Origin: Liopterus haemorrhoidalis
Taxonomy: Eukaryota > Arthropoda > Insecta > Coleoptera > Dytiscidae
Length of the DNA stretch: 64,000 nucleotides
Assembly: GCA_963971575.1 (NCBI GenBank)
Contig: OZ020612.1
Location: 29,925,916-29,989,915, forward strand
Direction: 5' to 3'
The position numbers and the translations under genes were made by a program. This document shows, piece after piece, positions 43,563 through 52,691 of this stretch. The notes beneath the pieces were generated by a model that was not told the DNA's origin, ran no database searches, and saw only the letters and a list, made by a program, of their open reading frames with translations. The first letter of the stretch is position 1; each line of letters starts with the position of its first letter.

Positions 43563-43567
43563 AAAAA
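43563..43567. repeat. Left copy of 5-bp poly-A at insertion target
   Basis: The interrupted monomer reads CAGTAAAAAA, then element sequence begins with TTTATGTG. The uninterrupted monomer has CAGTAAAAAATGTAT. The right junction repeats AAAAA before TGTAT, so the insertion added a net AAAAA. This is either a 5-bp target duplication or, for a Helentron inserting between two T residues on the minus strand, five T residues belonging to the element. Confidence 0.6.
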
Positions 43568-43577
43568 TTTATGTGAA

Positions 43578-43593
43578 GTGTGAATTTTCACAC
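43578..43593 (-). repeat. Terminal stem-loop of the element
   Basis: GTGTGAA-TT-TTCACAC forms a perfect 7-bp stem with a two-base spacer, ten bases from the left junction. Read on the minus strand it is close to the 3' end of the element, where Helitron and Helentron elements carry their terminal hairpin. An imperfect outer extension (TGTGAAG / ATTTCA) is also visible. Confidence 0.75.
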
Positions 43594-43598
43594 ATTTC

Positions 43599-43614
43599 AG
43601 GGTTTTGCAGGTAT
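43599..43614 (+). repeat. Subterminal inverted repeat, left copy (16 bp)
   Basis: AGGGTTTTGCAGGTAT is the inverse of 44651-44666 with 15 of 16 bases matching (C versus T at the tenth base). It lies 31 bp inside the left end, while its partner is at the right end. This asymmetry is expected of Helentron subterminal repeats and not of classical terminal inverted repeats. Confidence 0.85.
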
Positions 43615-43767
43615 TTAGTAAGTGAATGATGATTATTTGGGTTGCCAAAACAAATTTTATGTCAAAATATTTTTTTATGAATTTTAATTCGAATGCCTAT
43701 TACCATTATTTAAGTTTCTAAAGATGTGCAGTAAATCTTTATATATCAAAGTTCATTAAGATTTTAA
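43615..43767. other. AT-rich body of the element, left part, nothing recognised
   Basis: Unique AT-rich sequence between the left subterminal repeat and the 20-bp tandem duplication. No open frame, promoter or known domain is visible, and it bears no resemblance to the satellite. Confidence 0.6.
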
Positions 43768-43807
43768 AAATTGCGCCAAATGGCTTCAAATTGCGCCAAA
43801 TGGTTTC
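43768..43807 (+). repeat. 20-bp tandem duplication inside the element
   Basis: AAATTGCGCCAAATGGCTTC (43768-43787) is followed directly by the same 20 bases with one change, C to T (43788-43807). The unit contains GCGCCAAA, an E2F-like octamer (its reverse complement TTTGGCGC fits TTTSSCGC). It is a local slippage duplication or a paired protein site; there is no evidence for function. Confidence 0.85.
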
Positions 43808-43985
43808 ATTGGTTGTTTCTAGTCATAGCTCCTCCCTTTGATTTCGTGTACATTCTAACAGAATTAAATTATAATTTCAACAATTTCCACTGGTTATTAA
43901 ATTTACGCTTTTAAAAATTAAATGCAACATTTGCCAAAATATAACTAGAATTTTGAAAAAAATGATTTAAACAAAATAACAATGC

Positions 43986-44002
43986 AAAAAAAAAATAAAA
44001 AA
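43986..44002 (-). terminator. Possible Pol III terminator downstream of the tRNA-like sequence
   Basis: A6 (43997-44002) and A10 (43986-43995) on the plus strand are T6 and T10 on the minus strand. The T6 run starts about 10 nt after the 3' end of the tRNA-like region. RNA polymerase III stops at runs of four or more T, so both runs would be sufficient. The region is AT-rich in general, so the placement may be coincidence. Confidence 0.35.
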
Positions 44003-44011
44003 TAATATTGT

Positions 44012-44083
44012 TTCTTCTTGGGGATTTGAACACTCATTTTCTCGGTCAGAACGCTAGTACCGTAACCATTCCACCAAGACACA
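44012..44083 (-). pseudogene. tRNA-Arg(UCU)-like sequence, degenerate (72 nt)
   Basis: On the minus strand this 72-nt region can be numbered as a tRNA without gaps. T8-G9 open a perfect A box, TGGTGGAATGG (44076-44066). The D loop is AATGGTTA with G18 G19. The anticodon loop is GTTCTGA with T33, G37 and A38, giving anticodon TCT (arginine). The variable region is AAAAT, and the T loop TTCAAAT lies in a perfect B box GTTCAAATC (44031-44023). The stems have decayed: about 5 of 7 acceptor pairs (one wobble), 3 of 5 anticodon pairs, 2 of 5 T-stem pairs and a weak D stem. It is therefore not a functional tRNA but a pseudogene or the head of a tRNA-derived SINE carried in the element. No A-rich tail follows on the same strand. 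Confidence 0.65.
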
Positions 44084-44534
44084 CGTTATACTCTACTGTG
44101 TTATATAACTATAAGTTTTCAACATTATTAGCAAAAAACACAAAAAATGCTTTTTTTTCCAAAAACATAATCTGATCAAAAATTCCTGTTGTACTATTCC
44201 GGTTCACACCAATGTACATTACATAGAATTTTTTCAGATTTTTAGTTTAAACCATCTGGGCTACAGGGTGTGGGACAAAATTTTTTTTGCACTATTTTGG
44301 CAAAAATCGCTTCAAAATAATTTATTTTGCGAAAATAAAAATTTGATCGTTAATCCACGTACCAAGGGCTTTCATTTGATACCCTACTCAGAATTTTAAA
44401 AAAATATTTTTTTTTTCGATGAGCTCATATTTGTTTATATTTTTAGGGGGATATGTTTTTTAGATGTTTTAGTATTTTTCCTATGTGCGGGTAAAAGAGT
44501 TGTATAAGCATGCCAAATTTCAACTCTCTAGCTT
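44084..44534. other. AT-rich body of the element, right part, nothing recognised
   Basis: About 450 bp of AT-rich unique sequence with long A and T runs (for example around 44400-44417). No open frame of note is present. The minus strand has TTGATACC-like and GAAAGCCC-like words, but I do not recognise a family from them. Confidence 0.6.
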
Positions 44535-44548
44535 TAGCCGTTTGGCTA
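44535..44548 (-). repeat. Short hairpin next to the microsatellite
   Basis: TAGCC-GTTT-GGCTA forms a 5-bp stem with a four-base loop, 13 bp from the tetranucleotide run. It is probably part of the conserved 5' region of the element family on the minus strand. Confidence 0.6.
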
Positions 44549-44561
44549 CAATTTTTACCGA

Positions 44562-44619
<58 letters not shown>
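44562..44619. repeat. (ACAG)n microsatellite, about 14.5 units; GTCT on the minus strand
   Basis: An uninterrupted tetranucleotide run of 58 bp inside the element. On the element's own strand it is GTCT, the core repeat known from DINE-1-type HINEs. Because four is not a multiple of three, all frames read through it, which creates two overlapping 69-70 codon open frames on opposite strands (44443-44652 and 44485-44697). These encode only a short peptide repeat and are not genes. Confidence 0.95.
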
Positions 44620-44650
44620 GACAAAATGACGGTATACGGGTTTTTTGGTC

Positions 44651-44666
44651 ATACCTACAAAACCCT
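44651..44666 (-). repeat. Subterminal inverted repeat, right copy (16 bp)
   Basis: ATACCTACAAAACCCT, whose reverse complement AGGGTTTTGTAGGTAT matches the left copy at 15 of 16 bases. It immediately precedes the poly-A target sequence. A 5-bp stem ATGAC/GTCAT (44626-44630 with 44648-44652) partly overlaps it. Confidence 0.85.
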
Positions 44667-44671
44667 AAAAA
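44667..44671. repeat. Right copy of 5-bp poly-A at insertion target
   Basis: AAAAA follows the terminal CAAAACCCT of the element and runs into TGTATAATAACTATTG, the exact continuation of the interrupted monomer. No satellite base was lost. Confidence 0.6.
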
Positions 44672-47600
44672 TGTATAATAACTATTGTTGGAAATAAGAA
44701 GACAAATCTTTTATTCAAATACAATTTTTTGATTGGATAAATATTTAAAGAGTTATGGCGGGAAAACAATTGTGTGGTTAAAATTTAGTTAACTCTCTTA
44801 TTATTAACTTAACAGTAAAAAATGTATAATAACTAATGTTGGAAATAAGAAGACAAATCTTTTATTTAATTACAATTTTTTGATTGGATAAATATTTAAA
44901 GAGTTATGGCGGGAAAACCATTGTGTGGTTAAAATTTAGTTAACTCCCTTATTATTAACTTAACAGTAAAAAATGTATAATAACTATTGTTGGAAATAAG
45001 AAGACAAATCTTTTATCCAAATACAATTTTTTGATTGGATAAATATTTAAAGAGTTATGGCGGGAAAACAATTTTGAGGTTAAAATTTAGTTTTTTCCCT
45101 TATTATTAACTTAACAGTAAGAAATGTATTATAAATGTAGTTGGAAATAAGAAGACAAATCTTTTATTCAAATACAATTTTTTGATTGGATAAATATTTA
45201 AAGAGTTATGGCGGGAAAACAATTGTGTGGTTAAAATTTAGTTAACTCCCTTATTATTAACTTTACAGTAAAAAATGTATAATAAATGTTGTTGGAAATA
45301 AGAAGACAAATCTTTTATTTAAATACAATTTTTTGATTGGATAAATATTTAAAGAGTTATGGCCGGAAAACAATTTTGAGGTTAAAATTTAGTTATCTCC
45401 CTTATTATTTACTTCACAGTACAAAATGTATATAAAAGATTGTTGAAAATAAGAAGACAAATCTTTTATTCAAATACAATTTCTTGATTGGATAAATATT
45501 TAAAGAGTTATGGCGGGAAAACAATTGTGGGGTTAAAATTTAGTTAACTCTCTTATTATTAACTTAACAGTAAAAAATGTATAATAACTATTGTTGGAAA
45601 TAAGAAGACAAATCTTTTTTCAAATACAATTTTTTGATTGGATAAATATTTAAAGAGTTATGGCGGGAAAACAATTGTGTGGTTAAAATTTAGTTAACTC
45701 TCTTATTATTAACTTAACATTAAAAAATGTATAATAACTATTGTTGGAAATAAGAAGACAAATCTTTTATTCAAATACAATTTTTTGATTGGATAAATAT
45801 TTAAAGAGTTATGGCGGGAAAACAATTGTGTGGTTAAAGTTTAGTTAACTCCCTTATTATTAACTTTACAGTAAAAAATGTATAATAAATGTTGTTGGAA
45901 ATAAGAAGACAAATCTTTTATCGAAATACAATTTTTTGATTGCATAAATATTTAAAGAGTTATGGCGGGAAAACAATTTTGAGGTTAAAATTTAGTTATC
46001 TCCCTTATTATTAACTTAACAGTAAGAAATTTATTAAAAATGTTGTTGGAAATAAGAAGACAAATCTTTTATCCAAATACAATTTTTTGATTGGATAAAT
46101 ATTTAAAGAGTTATGGCGGGAAAACAATTTTGAGGTTAAAATTTAGTTATCTCCCTTATTATTTACTACAGAGTACAAAATGTATACAAAAGATTGTTGA
46201 AAATAAGAAGACAAATTTTTTATTCAAATACAATTTTTTGATTGGATAAATATTTAAAGAGTTATGGCGGGAAAACAATTGTGTGGTTAAAATTTAGTTA
46301 ACTCTCTTTTTATTAACTTAACAGTAAAAAATGTATAATAACTAATGTTGGAAATAAGAAGACAAATCTTTTATTCAAATACAATTTTTTGATTGGATAA
46401 ATATTTAAAGAGTTATGGCGGGAAAACAATTGTGTGGTTAAAATTTAGTTAACTCCCTTATTATTTACTTTACAGTAAAAAATGTTCTAAAATGTTGTTG
46501 GAAATAAGAAGACAAATCTTTTATTCAAATACAATTTTTTGATTGGATAAATATTTAAAGAGTTATGGCGGGAAAACAATTGTGTGGTTAAAGTTTAGTT
46601 AACTCCCTTATTATTAACTTTACAGTAAAAAATGTATAATAAATGTTGTTGGAAATAAGAAGACAAATCTTTTATCCAAATACAATTTTTTGATTGCATA
46701 AATATTTAAAGAGTTATGGCGGGAAAACAATTTTGAGGTTAAAATTTTGTTATCTCCCTTATTATTAACTTAACAGTAAGAAATTTATTATAAATGTTGT
46801 TGGAAATAAGAAGACAAATCTTTTATCCAAATACAATTTTTTGATTGGATAAATATTTAAAGAGTTATGGCGGGAAAACAATTTTGAGGTTAAAATTTAG
46901 TTATCTCCCTTATTATTTACTACACAGTACAAAATGTATACAAAAGATTGTTGAAAATAAGAAGACAAATCTTTTATTCAAATACAATTTTTTGATTGGA
47001 TAAATATTTAAAGAGTTATGGCGGGAAAACAATTGTGAGGTTAAAATTTAGTTAACTCTCTTATTATTAACTTAACAGTAAAAAATGTATAATAACTATT
47101 GTTGGAAATAAGAAGACAAATCTTTCATTCAAATACAATTTTTTGATTGGATAAATATTTAAAGAGTTATGGCGGGAAAACAATTGTGTGGTTAAAATTT
47201 AGTTAACTCTCTTATTATTAACTTAACAGTAAAAAATGTATAATAACTAATGTTGGAAATAAGAAGACAAATCTTTTATTCAATTACAATTTTTTGATTG
47301 GACAAATATTTAAAGAGTTATGGCGGGAAAACCATTGTGTGGTTAAAATTTAGTTAACTCCCTTAATATTAACTTAACAGTAAAAAATGTATAATAACTA
47401 TTGTTGGAAATAAGAAGACAAATCTTTTATCCAAATACAATTTTTTGATTGGATAAATATTTAAAGAGTTATGGCGGGAAAACAATTTTGAGGTTAAAAT
47501 TTAGTTATCTCCCTTATTATTAACTTAACAGTAAGAAATGTATTATAAATGTAGTTGGAAATAAGAAGACAAATCTTTTATTCAAATACAATTTTTTGAT

Positions 47601-49973
47601 TGGATAAATATTTAAAGAGTTATGGCGGGAAAACAATTGTGTGGTTAAAATTTAGTTAACTCCCTTATTATTAACTTTACAGTAAAAAATGTATAATAAA
47701 TGTTATTGGAAATAAGAAGACAAATCTTTTATTCAAATACAATTTTTTGATTAGATAAATATTTAAAGAGTTATGGCGGGAAAACAATTTTGAGGTTAAA
47801 ATTTAGTTATCTCCCTTATTATTTACTTCACAGTACAAAATGTATATAAAAGATTGTTGAAAATAAGAAGACAAATCTTTTATTCAAATACAATTTCTTG
47901 ATTGGATAAATATTTAAAGAGTTATGGCGGGAAAACAATTGTGGGGTTAAAATTTAGTTAACTCTCTTATTATTAACTTAACAGTAAAAAATGTATAATA
48001 ACTATTGTTGGAAATAAGAAGACAAATCTTTTATTCAAATACAATTTTTTGATTGGATAAATATTTAAAGAGTTATGGCGGGAAAACAATTGTGTGGTTA
48101 AAATTTAGTTAACTCTCTTATTATTAACTTAACATTAAAAAATGTATAATAACTATTGTTGGAAATAAGAAGATAAATCTTTTATTCAAATACAATTTTT
48201 TGATTGGATAAATATTTAAAGAGTTATGGCGGGAAAACAATTGTGTGGTTAAAGTTTAGTTAACTCCCTTATTATTAACTTTACAGTAAAAAATGTATAA
48301 TAAATGTTGTTGGAAATAAGAAGACAAATCTTTTATCGAAATACAATTTTTTGATTGCATAAATATTTAAAGAGTTATGGCGGGAAAACAATTTTGAGGT
48401 TAAAATTTAGTTATCTCCCTTATTATTAACTTAACAGTAAGAAATTTATTATAAATGTTGTTGGAAATAAGAAGACAAATCTTTTATCCAAATACAATTT
48501 TTTGATTGGATAAATATTTAAAGAGTTATGGCGGGAAAACAATTTTGAGGTTAAAATTTAGTTAACTCTCTTATTATTAACTTAACAGTAAAAAATGTAT
48601 AATAACTATTGTTGGAAATAAGAAGACAAATCTTTTATCCAAATACAATTTTTTGATTGGATAAATATTTAAAGAGTTATGGCGGGAAAACCATTTTGAG
48701 GTTAAAATTTAGTTATCTCCCTTATTATTAACTTAACAGTAAGAAATGTATTATAAATGTAGTTGGAAATAAAAAGACAAATATTTTATCCAAATACAAT
48801 TTTTTGATTGGATAAATATTTAAAGAGTTATGGCGGGAAAACAATTTTGAGGTTAAATTTTAGTTATCTCCCTTATTATTTACTTCACAGTAAGAAATTT
48901 ATTATAAATGTTGTTGGAAATAAGAAGACAAATCTTTTATCCAACTACAATTTTTTGATTGGATAAATATTTAAAGAGTTATGGCGGGAAAACAATTTTG
49001 AGGTTAAAATTTAGTTATCTCCCTTATTATTTACTACAGAGTACAAAATGTATACAAAAGATTGTTGAAAATAAGAAGACAAATCTTTTATTCAAATACA
49101 ATTTTTTGATTGGATAAATATTTAAAGAGTTATGGCGGGAAAACAATTGTGAGGTTAAAATTTAGTTAACTCTCTTATTATTAACTTAACAGTAAAAAAT
49201 GTAGAATAACTACTGTTGGAAATAAGAAGACAAATCTTTTATTCAAATACAATTTTTTGATTGGATAAATATTTAAAGAGTTATGGCGGGAAAACAATTT
49301 TGAGGTTAAATTTTAGTTATCTCCCTTATTATTTACTTCACAGTACAAAACGTATAAAAAAGATTGTTGGAAATAAGAAGACAAATCTTTTATTCAAATA
49401 CAATTTTTTGATTGGATAAATATTTAAAGAGTTATGGCGGGAAAACCATTGTGTGGTTAAAATTTAGTTAACTCCCTTATTATTAACTTTACAGTAAAAA
49501 TGTATTATAAATGTTGTTGGAAATAAGAAGACAAATCTTTTATTCAAATACAATTTTTTGATTGGATAAATATTTAAAGAGTTATGGCGGGAAAACAATT
49601 TTGAGGTTAAAATTTAGTTAACTCCCTTATTATTAACTTTACAGTAAAAAATGTAGGATAAATGTTGTTGGAAATAAGAAGACAAATCTTTTATCCAAAT
49701 ACAATTTTTTGATTGGATAAATATTTAAAGAGTTATGGCGGGAAAACAATTTTGAGGTTAAAATTTAGTTAACTCTCTTATTATTAACTTAACAGTAAAA
49801 AATGTATAATAACTATTGTTGGAAATAAGAAGACAAATCTTTTATCCAAATACAATTTTTTGATTGGATAAATATTTAAAGAGTTATGGCGGGAAAACAA
49901 TTTTGAGGTTAAAATTTAGTTATCTCCCTTATTATTAACTTAACAGTAAGAAATGTATTATAAATGTAGTTGG

Positions 49974-52691
49974 AAATAAGAAGACAAATCTTTTATTCAA
50001 ATACAATTTTTTGATTGGATAAATATTTAAAGAGTTATGGCGGGAAAACAATTGTGTGGTTAAAATTTAGTTAACTCCCTTATTATTAACTTTACAGTAA
50101 AAAATGTATAATAAATGTTATTGGAAATAAGAAGACAAATCTTTTATTCAAATACAATTTTTTGATTAGATAAATATTTAAAGAGTTATGGCGGGAAAAC
50201 AATTTTGAGGTTAAAATTTAGTTATCTCCCTTATTATTTACTTCACAGTACAAAATGTATATAAAAGATTGTTGAAAATAAGAAGACAAATCTTTTATTC
50301 AAATACAATTTCTTGATTGGATAAATATTTAAAGAGTTATGGCGGGAAAACAATTGTGGGGTTAAAATTTAGTTAACTCTCTTATTATTAACTTAACAGT
50401 AAAAAATGTATAATAACTATTGTTGGAAATAAGAAGACAAATCTTTTATTCAAATACAATTTTTTGATTGGATAAATATTTAAAGAGTTATGGCGGGAAA
50501 ACAATTGTGTGGTTAAAATTTAGTTAACTCTCTTATTATTAACTTAACATTAAAAAATGTATAATAACTATTGTTGGAAATAAGAAGATAAATCTTTTAT
50601 TCAAATACAATTTTTTGATTGGATAAATATTTAAAGAGTTATGGCGGGAAAACAATTGTGTGGTTAAAGTTTAGTTAACTCCCTTATTATTAACTTTACA
50701 GTAAAAAATGTATAATAAATGTTGTTGGAAATAAGAAGACAAATCTTTTATCGAAATACAATTTTTTGATTGCATAAATATTTAAAGAGTTATGGCGGGA
50801 AAACAATTTTGAGGTTAAAATTTAGTTATCTCCCTTATTATTAACTTAACAGTAAGAAATTTATTATAAATGTTGTTGGAAATAAGAAGACAAATCTTTT
50901 ATCCAAATACAATTTTTTGATTGGATAAATATTTAAAGAGTTATGGCGGGAAAACAATTTTGAGGTTAAAATTTAGTTAACTCTCTTATTATTAACTTAA
51001 CAGTAAAAAATGTATAATAACTATTGTTGGAAATAAGAAGACAAATCTTTTATCCAAATACAATTTTTTGATTGGATAAATATTTAAAGAGTTATGGCGG
51101 GAAAACCATTTTGAGGTTAAAATTTAGTTATCTCCCTTATTATTAACTTAACAGTAAGAAATGTATTATAAATGTAGTTGGAAATAAAAAGACAAATATT
51201 TTATCCAAATACAATTTTTTGATTGGATAAATATTTAAAGAGTTATGGCGGGAAAACAATTTTGAGGTTAAATTTTAGTTATCTCCCTTATTATTTACTT
51301 CACAGTAAGAAATTTATTATAAATGTTGTTGGAAATAAGAAGACAAATCTTTTATCCAACTACAATTTTTTGATTGGATAAATATTTAAAGAGTTATGGC
51401 GGGAAAACAATTTTGAGGTTAAAATTTAGTTATCTCCCTTATTATTTACTACAGAGTACAAAATGTATACAAAAGATTGTTGAAAATAAGAAGACAAATC
51501 TTTTATTCAAATACAATTTTTTGATTGGATAAATATTTAAAGAGTTATGGCGGGAAAACAATTGTGAGGTTAAAATTTAGTTAACTCTCTTATTATTAAC
51601 TTAACAGTAAAAAATGTAGAATAACTACTGTTGGAAATAAGAAGACAAATCTTTTATTCAAATACAATTTTTTGATTGGATAAATATTTAAAGAGTTATG
51701 GCGGGAAAACAATTTTGAGGTTAAATTTTAGTTATCTCCCTTATTATTTACTTCACAGTACAAAACGTATAAAAAAGATTGTTGGAAATAAGAAGACAAA
51801 TCTTTTATTCAAATACAATTTTTTGATTGGATAAATATTTAAAGAGTTATGGCGGGAAAACCATTGTGTGGTTAAAATTTAGTTAACTCCCTTATTATTA
51901 ACTTTACAGTAAAAAATGTATTATAAATGTTGTTGGAAATAAGAAGACAAATCTTTTATTCAAATACAATTTTTTGATTGGATAAATATTTAAAGAGTTA
52001 TGGCGGGAAAACAATTTTGAGGTTAAAATTTAGTTAACTCCCTTATTATTAACTTTACAGTAAAAAATGTAGGATAAATGTTGTTGGAAATAAGAAGACA
52101 AATCTTTTATCCAAATACAATTTTTTGATTGGATAAATATTTAAAGAGTTATGGCGGGAAAACAATTGTGTGGTTAAAATTTAGTTAACTCTCTTATTAT
52201 TAACTTAACAGTAAAAAATGTATAATAACTAATGTTGGAAATAAGAAGACAAATCTTTTATTCAATTACAATTTTTTGATTGGATAAATATTTAAAGAGT
52301 TATGGCGGGAAAACCATTGTGTGGTTAAAATTTAGTTAACTCCCTTATTATTAACTTAACAGTAAAAAATGTATAATAACTATTGTTGGAAATAAGAAGA
52401 CAAATCTTTTATCCAAATACAATTTTTTGATTGGATAAATATTTAAAGAGTTATGGCGGGAAAACAATTTTGAGGTTAAAATTTAGTTTTCTCCCTTATT
52501 ATTAACTTAACAGTAAGAAATTTATTATAAATGTTGTTGGAAATAAGAAGACAAATCTTTTATCCAAATACAATTTTTTGATTGGATAAATATTTAAAGA
52601 GTTATGGCGGGAAAACAATTTTGAGGTTAAAATTTAGTTATCTCCCTTATTATTTACTACAGAGTACAAAATGTATACAAAAGATTGTTGA
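49974..52691 (+). repeat. 18-monomer higher-order block, copy A (2718 bp)
   Basis: This block is repeated at 52692-55409 with an offset of 2718 bp (18 x 151). The shared private variants are AAATGTTATTGG (50113 and 52831), TTAGATAAATATTT, CAATTTCTTGATTGG, AAAACCATTTTGAGG and ATCCAACTAC (51356 and 54074). The left limit is G at 49973 versus A at 52691. A 16-monomer relative precedes it, with the same AAATGTTATTGG variant at 47698, 2415 bp upstream. That relative has one monomer with five instead of six A after CAGT near 49490-49501. Confidence 0.8.

Larger units (their letters stand above)
1..43567 (+). repeat. Satellite DNA array, left block (~151-bp monomers)
   Basis: About 288 head-to-tail copies of a ~151-bp AT-rich unit fill this block, and none is inverted as far as I can see. 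Successive starts of the motif TGGATAAATATTTAAAGAG fall at 1, 152, 302 and 453, so most monomers are 151 bp, with 150-bp variants that lost one base before the GTTGTTGGA stretch. All stretches of this block are satellite; no gene, RNA gene or foreign sequence interrupts it. Pairwise differences are concentrated in one half of the monomer. The repetition is too long and too regular for a coding repeat, and every frame is stopped in most monomers. I do not recognise the satellite family. The block continues to the left of the window. Confidence 0.98.
43568..44666 (-). mobile_element. Non-autonomous Helentron-associated element (HINE / DINE-1-like), 1099 bp
   Basis: This is the only non-satellite sequence in the window. 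On the minus strand its order is: subterminal repeat AGGGTTTTGTAGGTAT (44666-44651); a GTCT microsatellite (44619-44562); a short TAGCC/GGCTA hairpin; an AT-rich body with a tRNA-like sequence; the inverse subterminal repeat (43614-43599); a terminal 7-bp stem-loop (43593-43578); and the end at about 43568. Inverted subterminal repeats, a GTCT microsatellite and a 3' stem-loop are the known hallmarks of HINEs such as DINE-1. They match here in order and orientation. No Rep/helicase frame exists, so the copy is non-autonomous. It interrupts an A6 tract of one monomer. Alternatives are a MITE (poor, because no target duplication abuts the left 16-bp repeat) or a composite of two elements. The class is inferred from architecture only. 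Confidence 0.65.

Noticed and set aside
44012..44083. Functional tRNA-Arg gene
   Set aside because: The loops and promoter boxes are good, but the T stem, D stem and anticodon stem have too many mismatches.
43986..44083. Stand-alone SINE with an A-rich tail
   Set aside because: The A-rich run is on the plus strand, while the tRNA-like head reads on the minus strand, so it is a T run downstream of the head and not a tail.
43568..44666. Canonical Helitron
   Set aside because: No 5' TC or 3' CTRR ends are seen on either strand. The asymmetric inverted repeats and GTCT run fit the Helentron/HINE type better.
43599..44666. Simple MITE bounded by the 16-bp inverted repeats
   Set aside because: No target duplication abuts both repeats, and 31 bp of non-satellite sequence with a hairpin lies outside the left repeat.
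44443..44697. Two overlapping 69-70 codon frames on opposite strands
   Set aside because: Both are opened by the ACAG/GTCT microsatellite, which has no stop in any frame, and one runs into satellite sequence.
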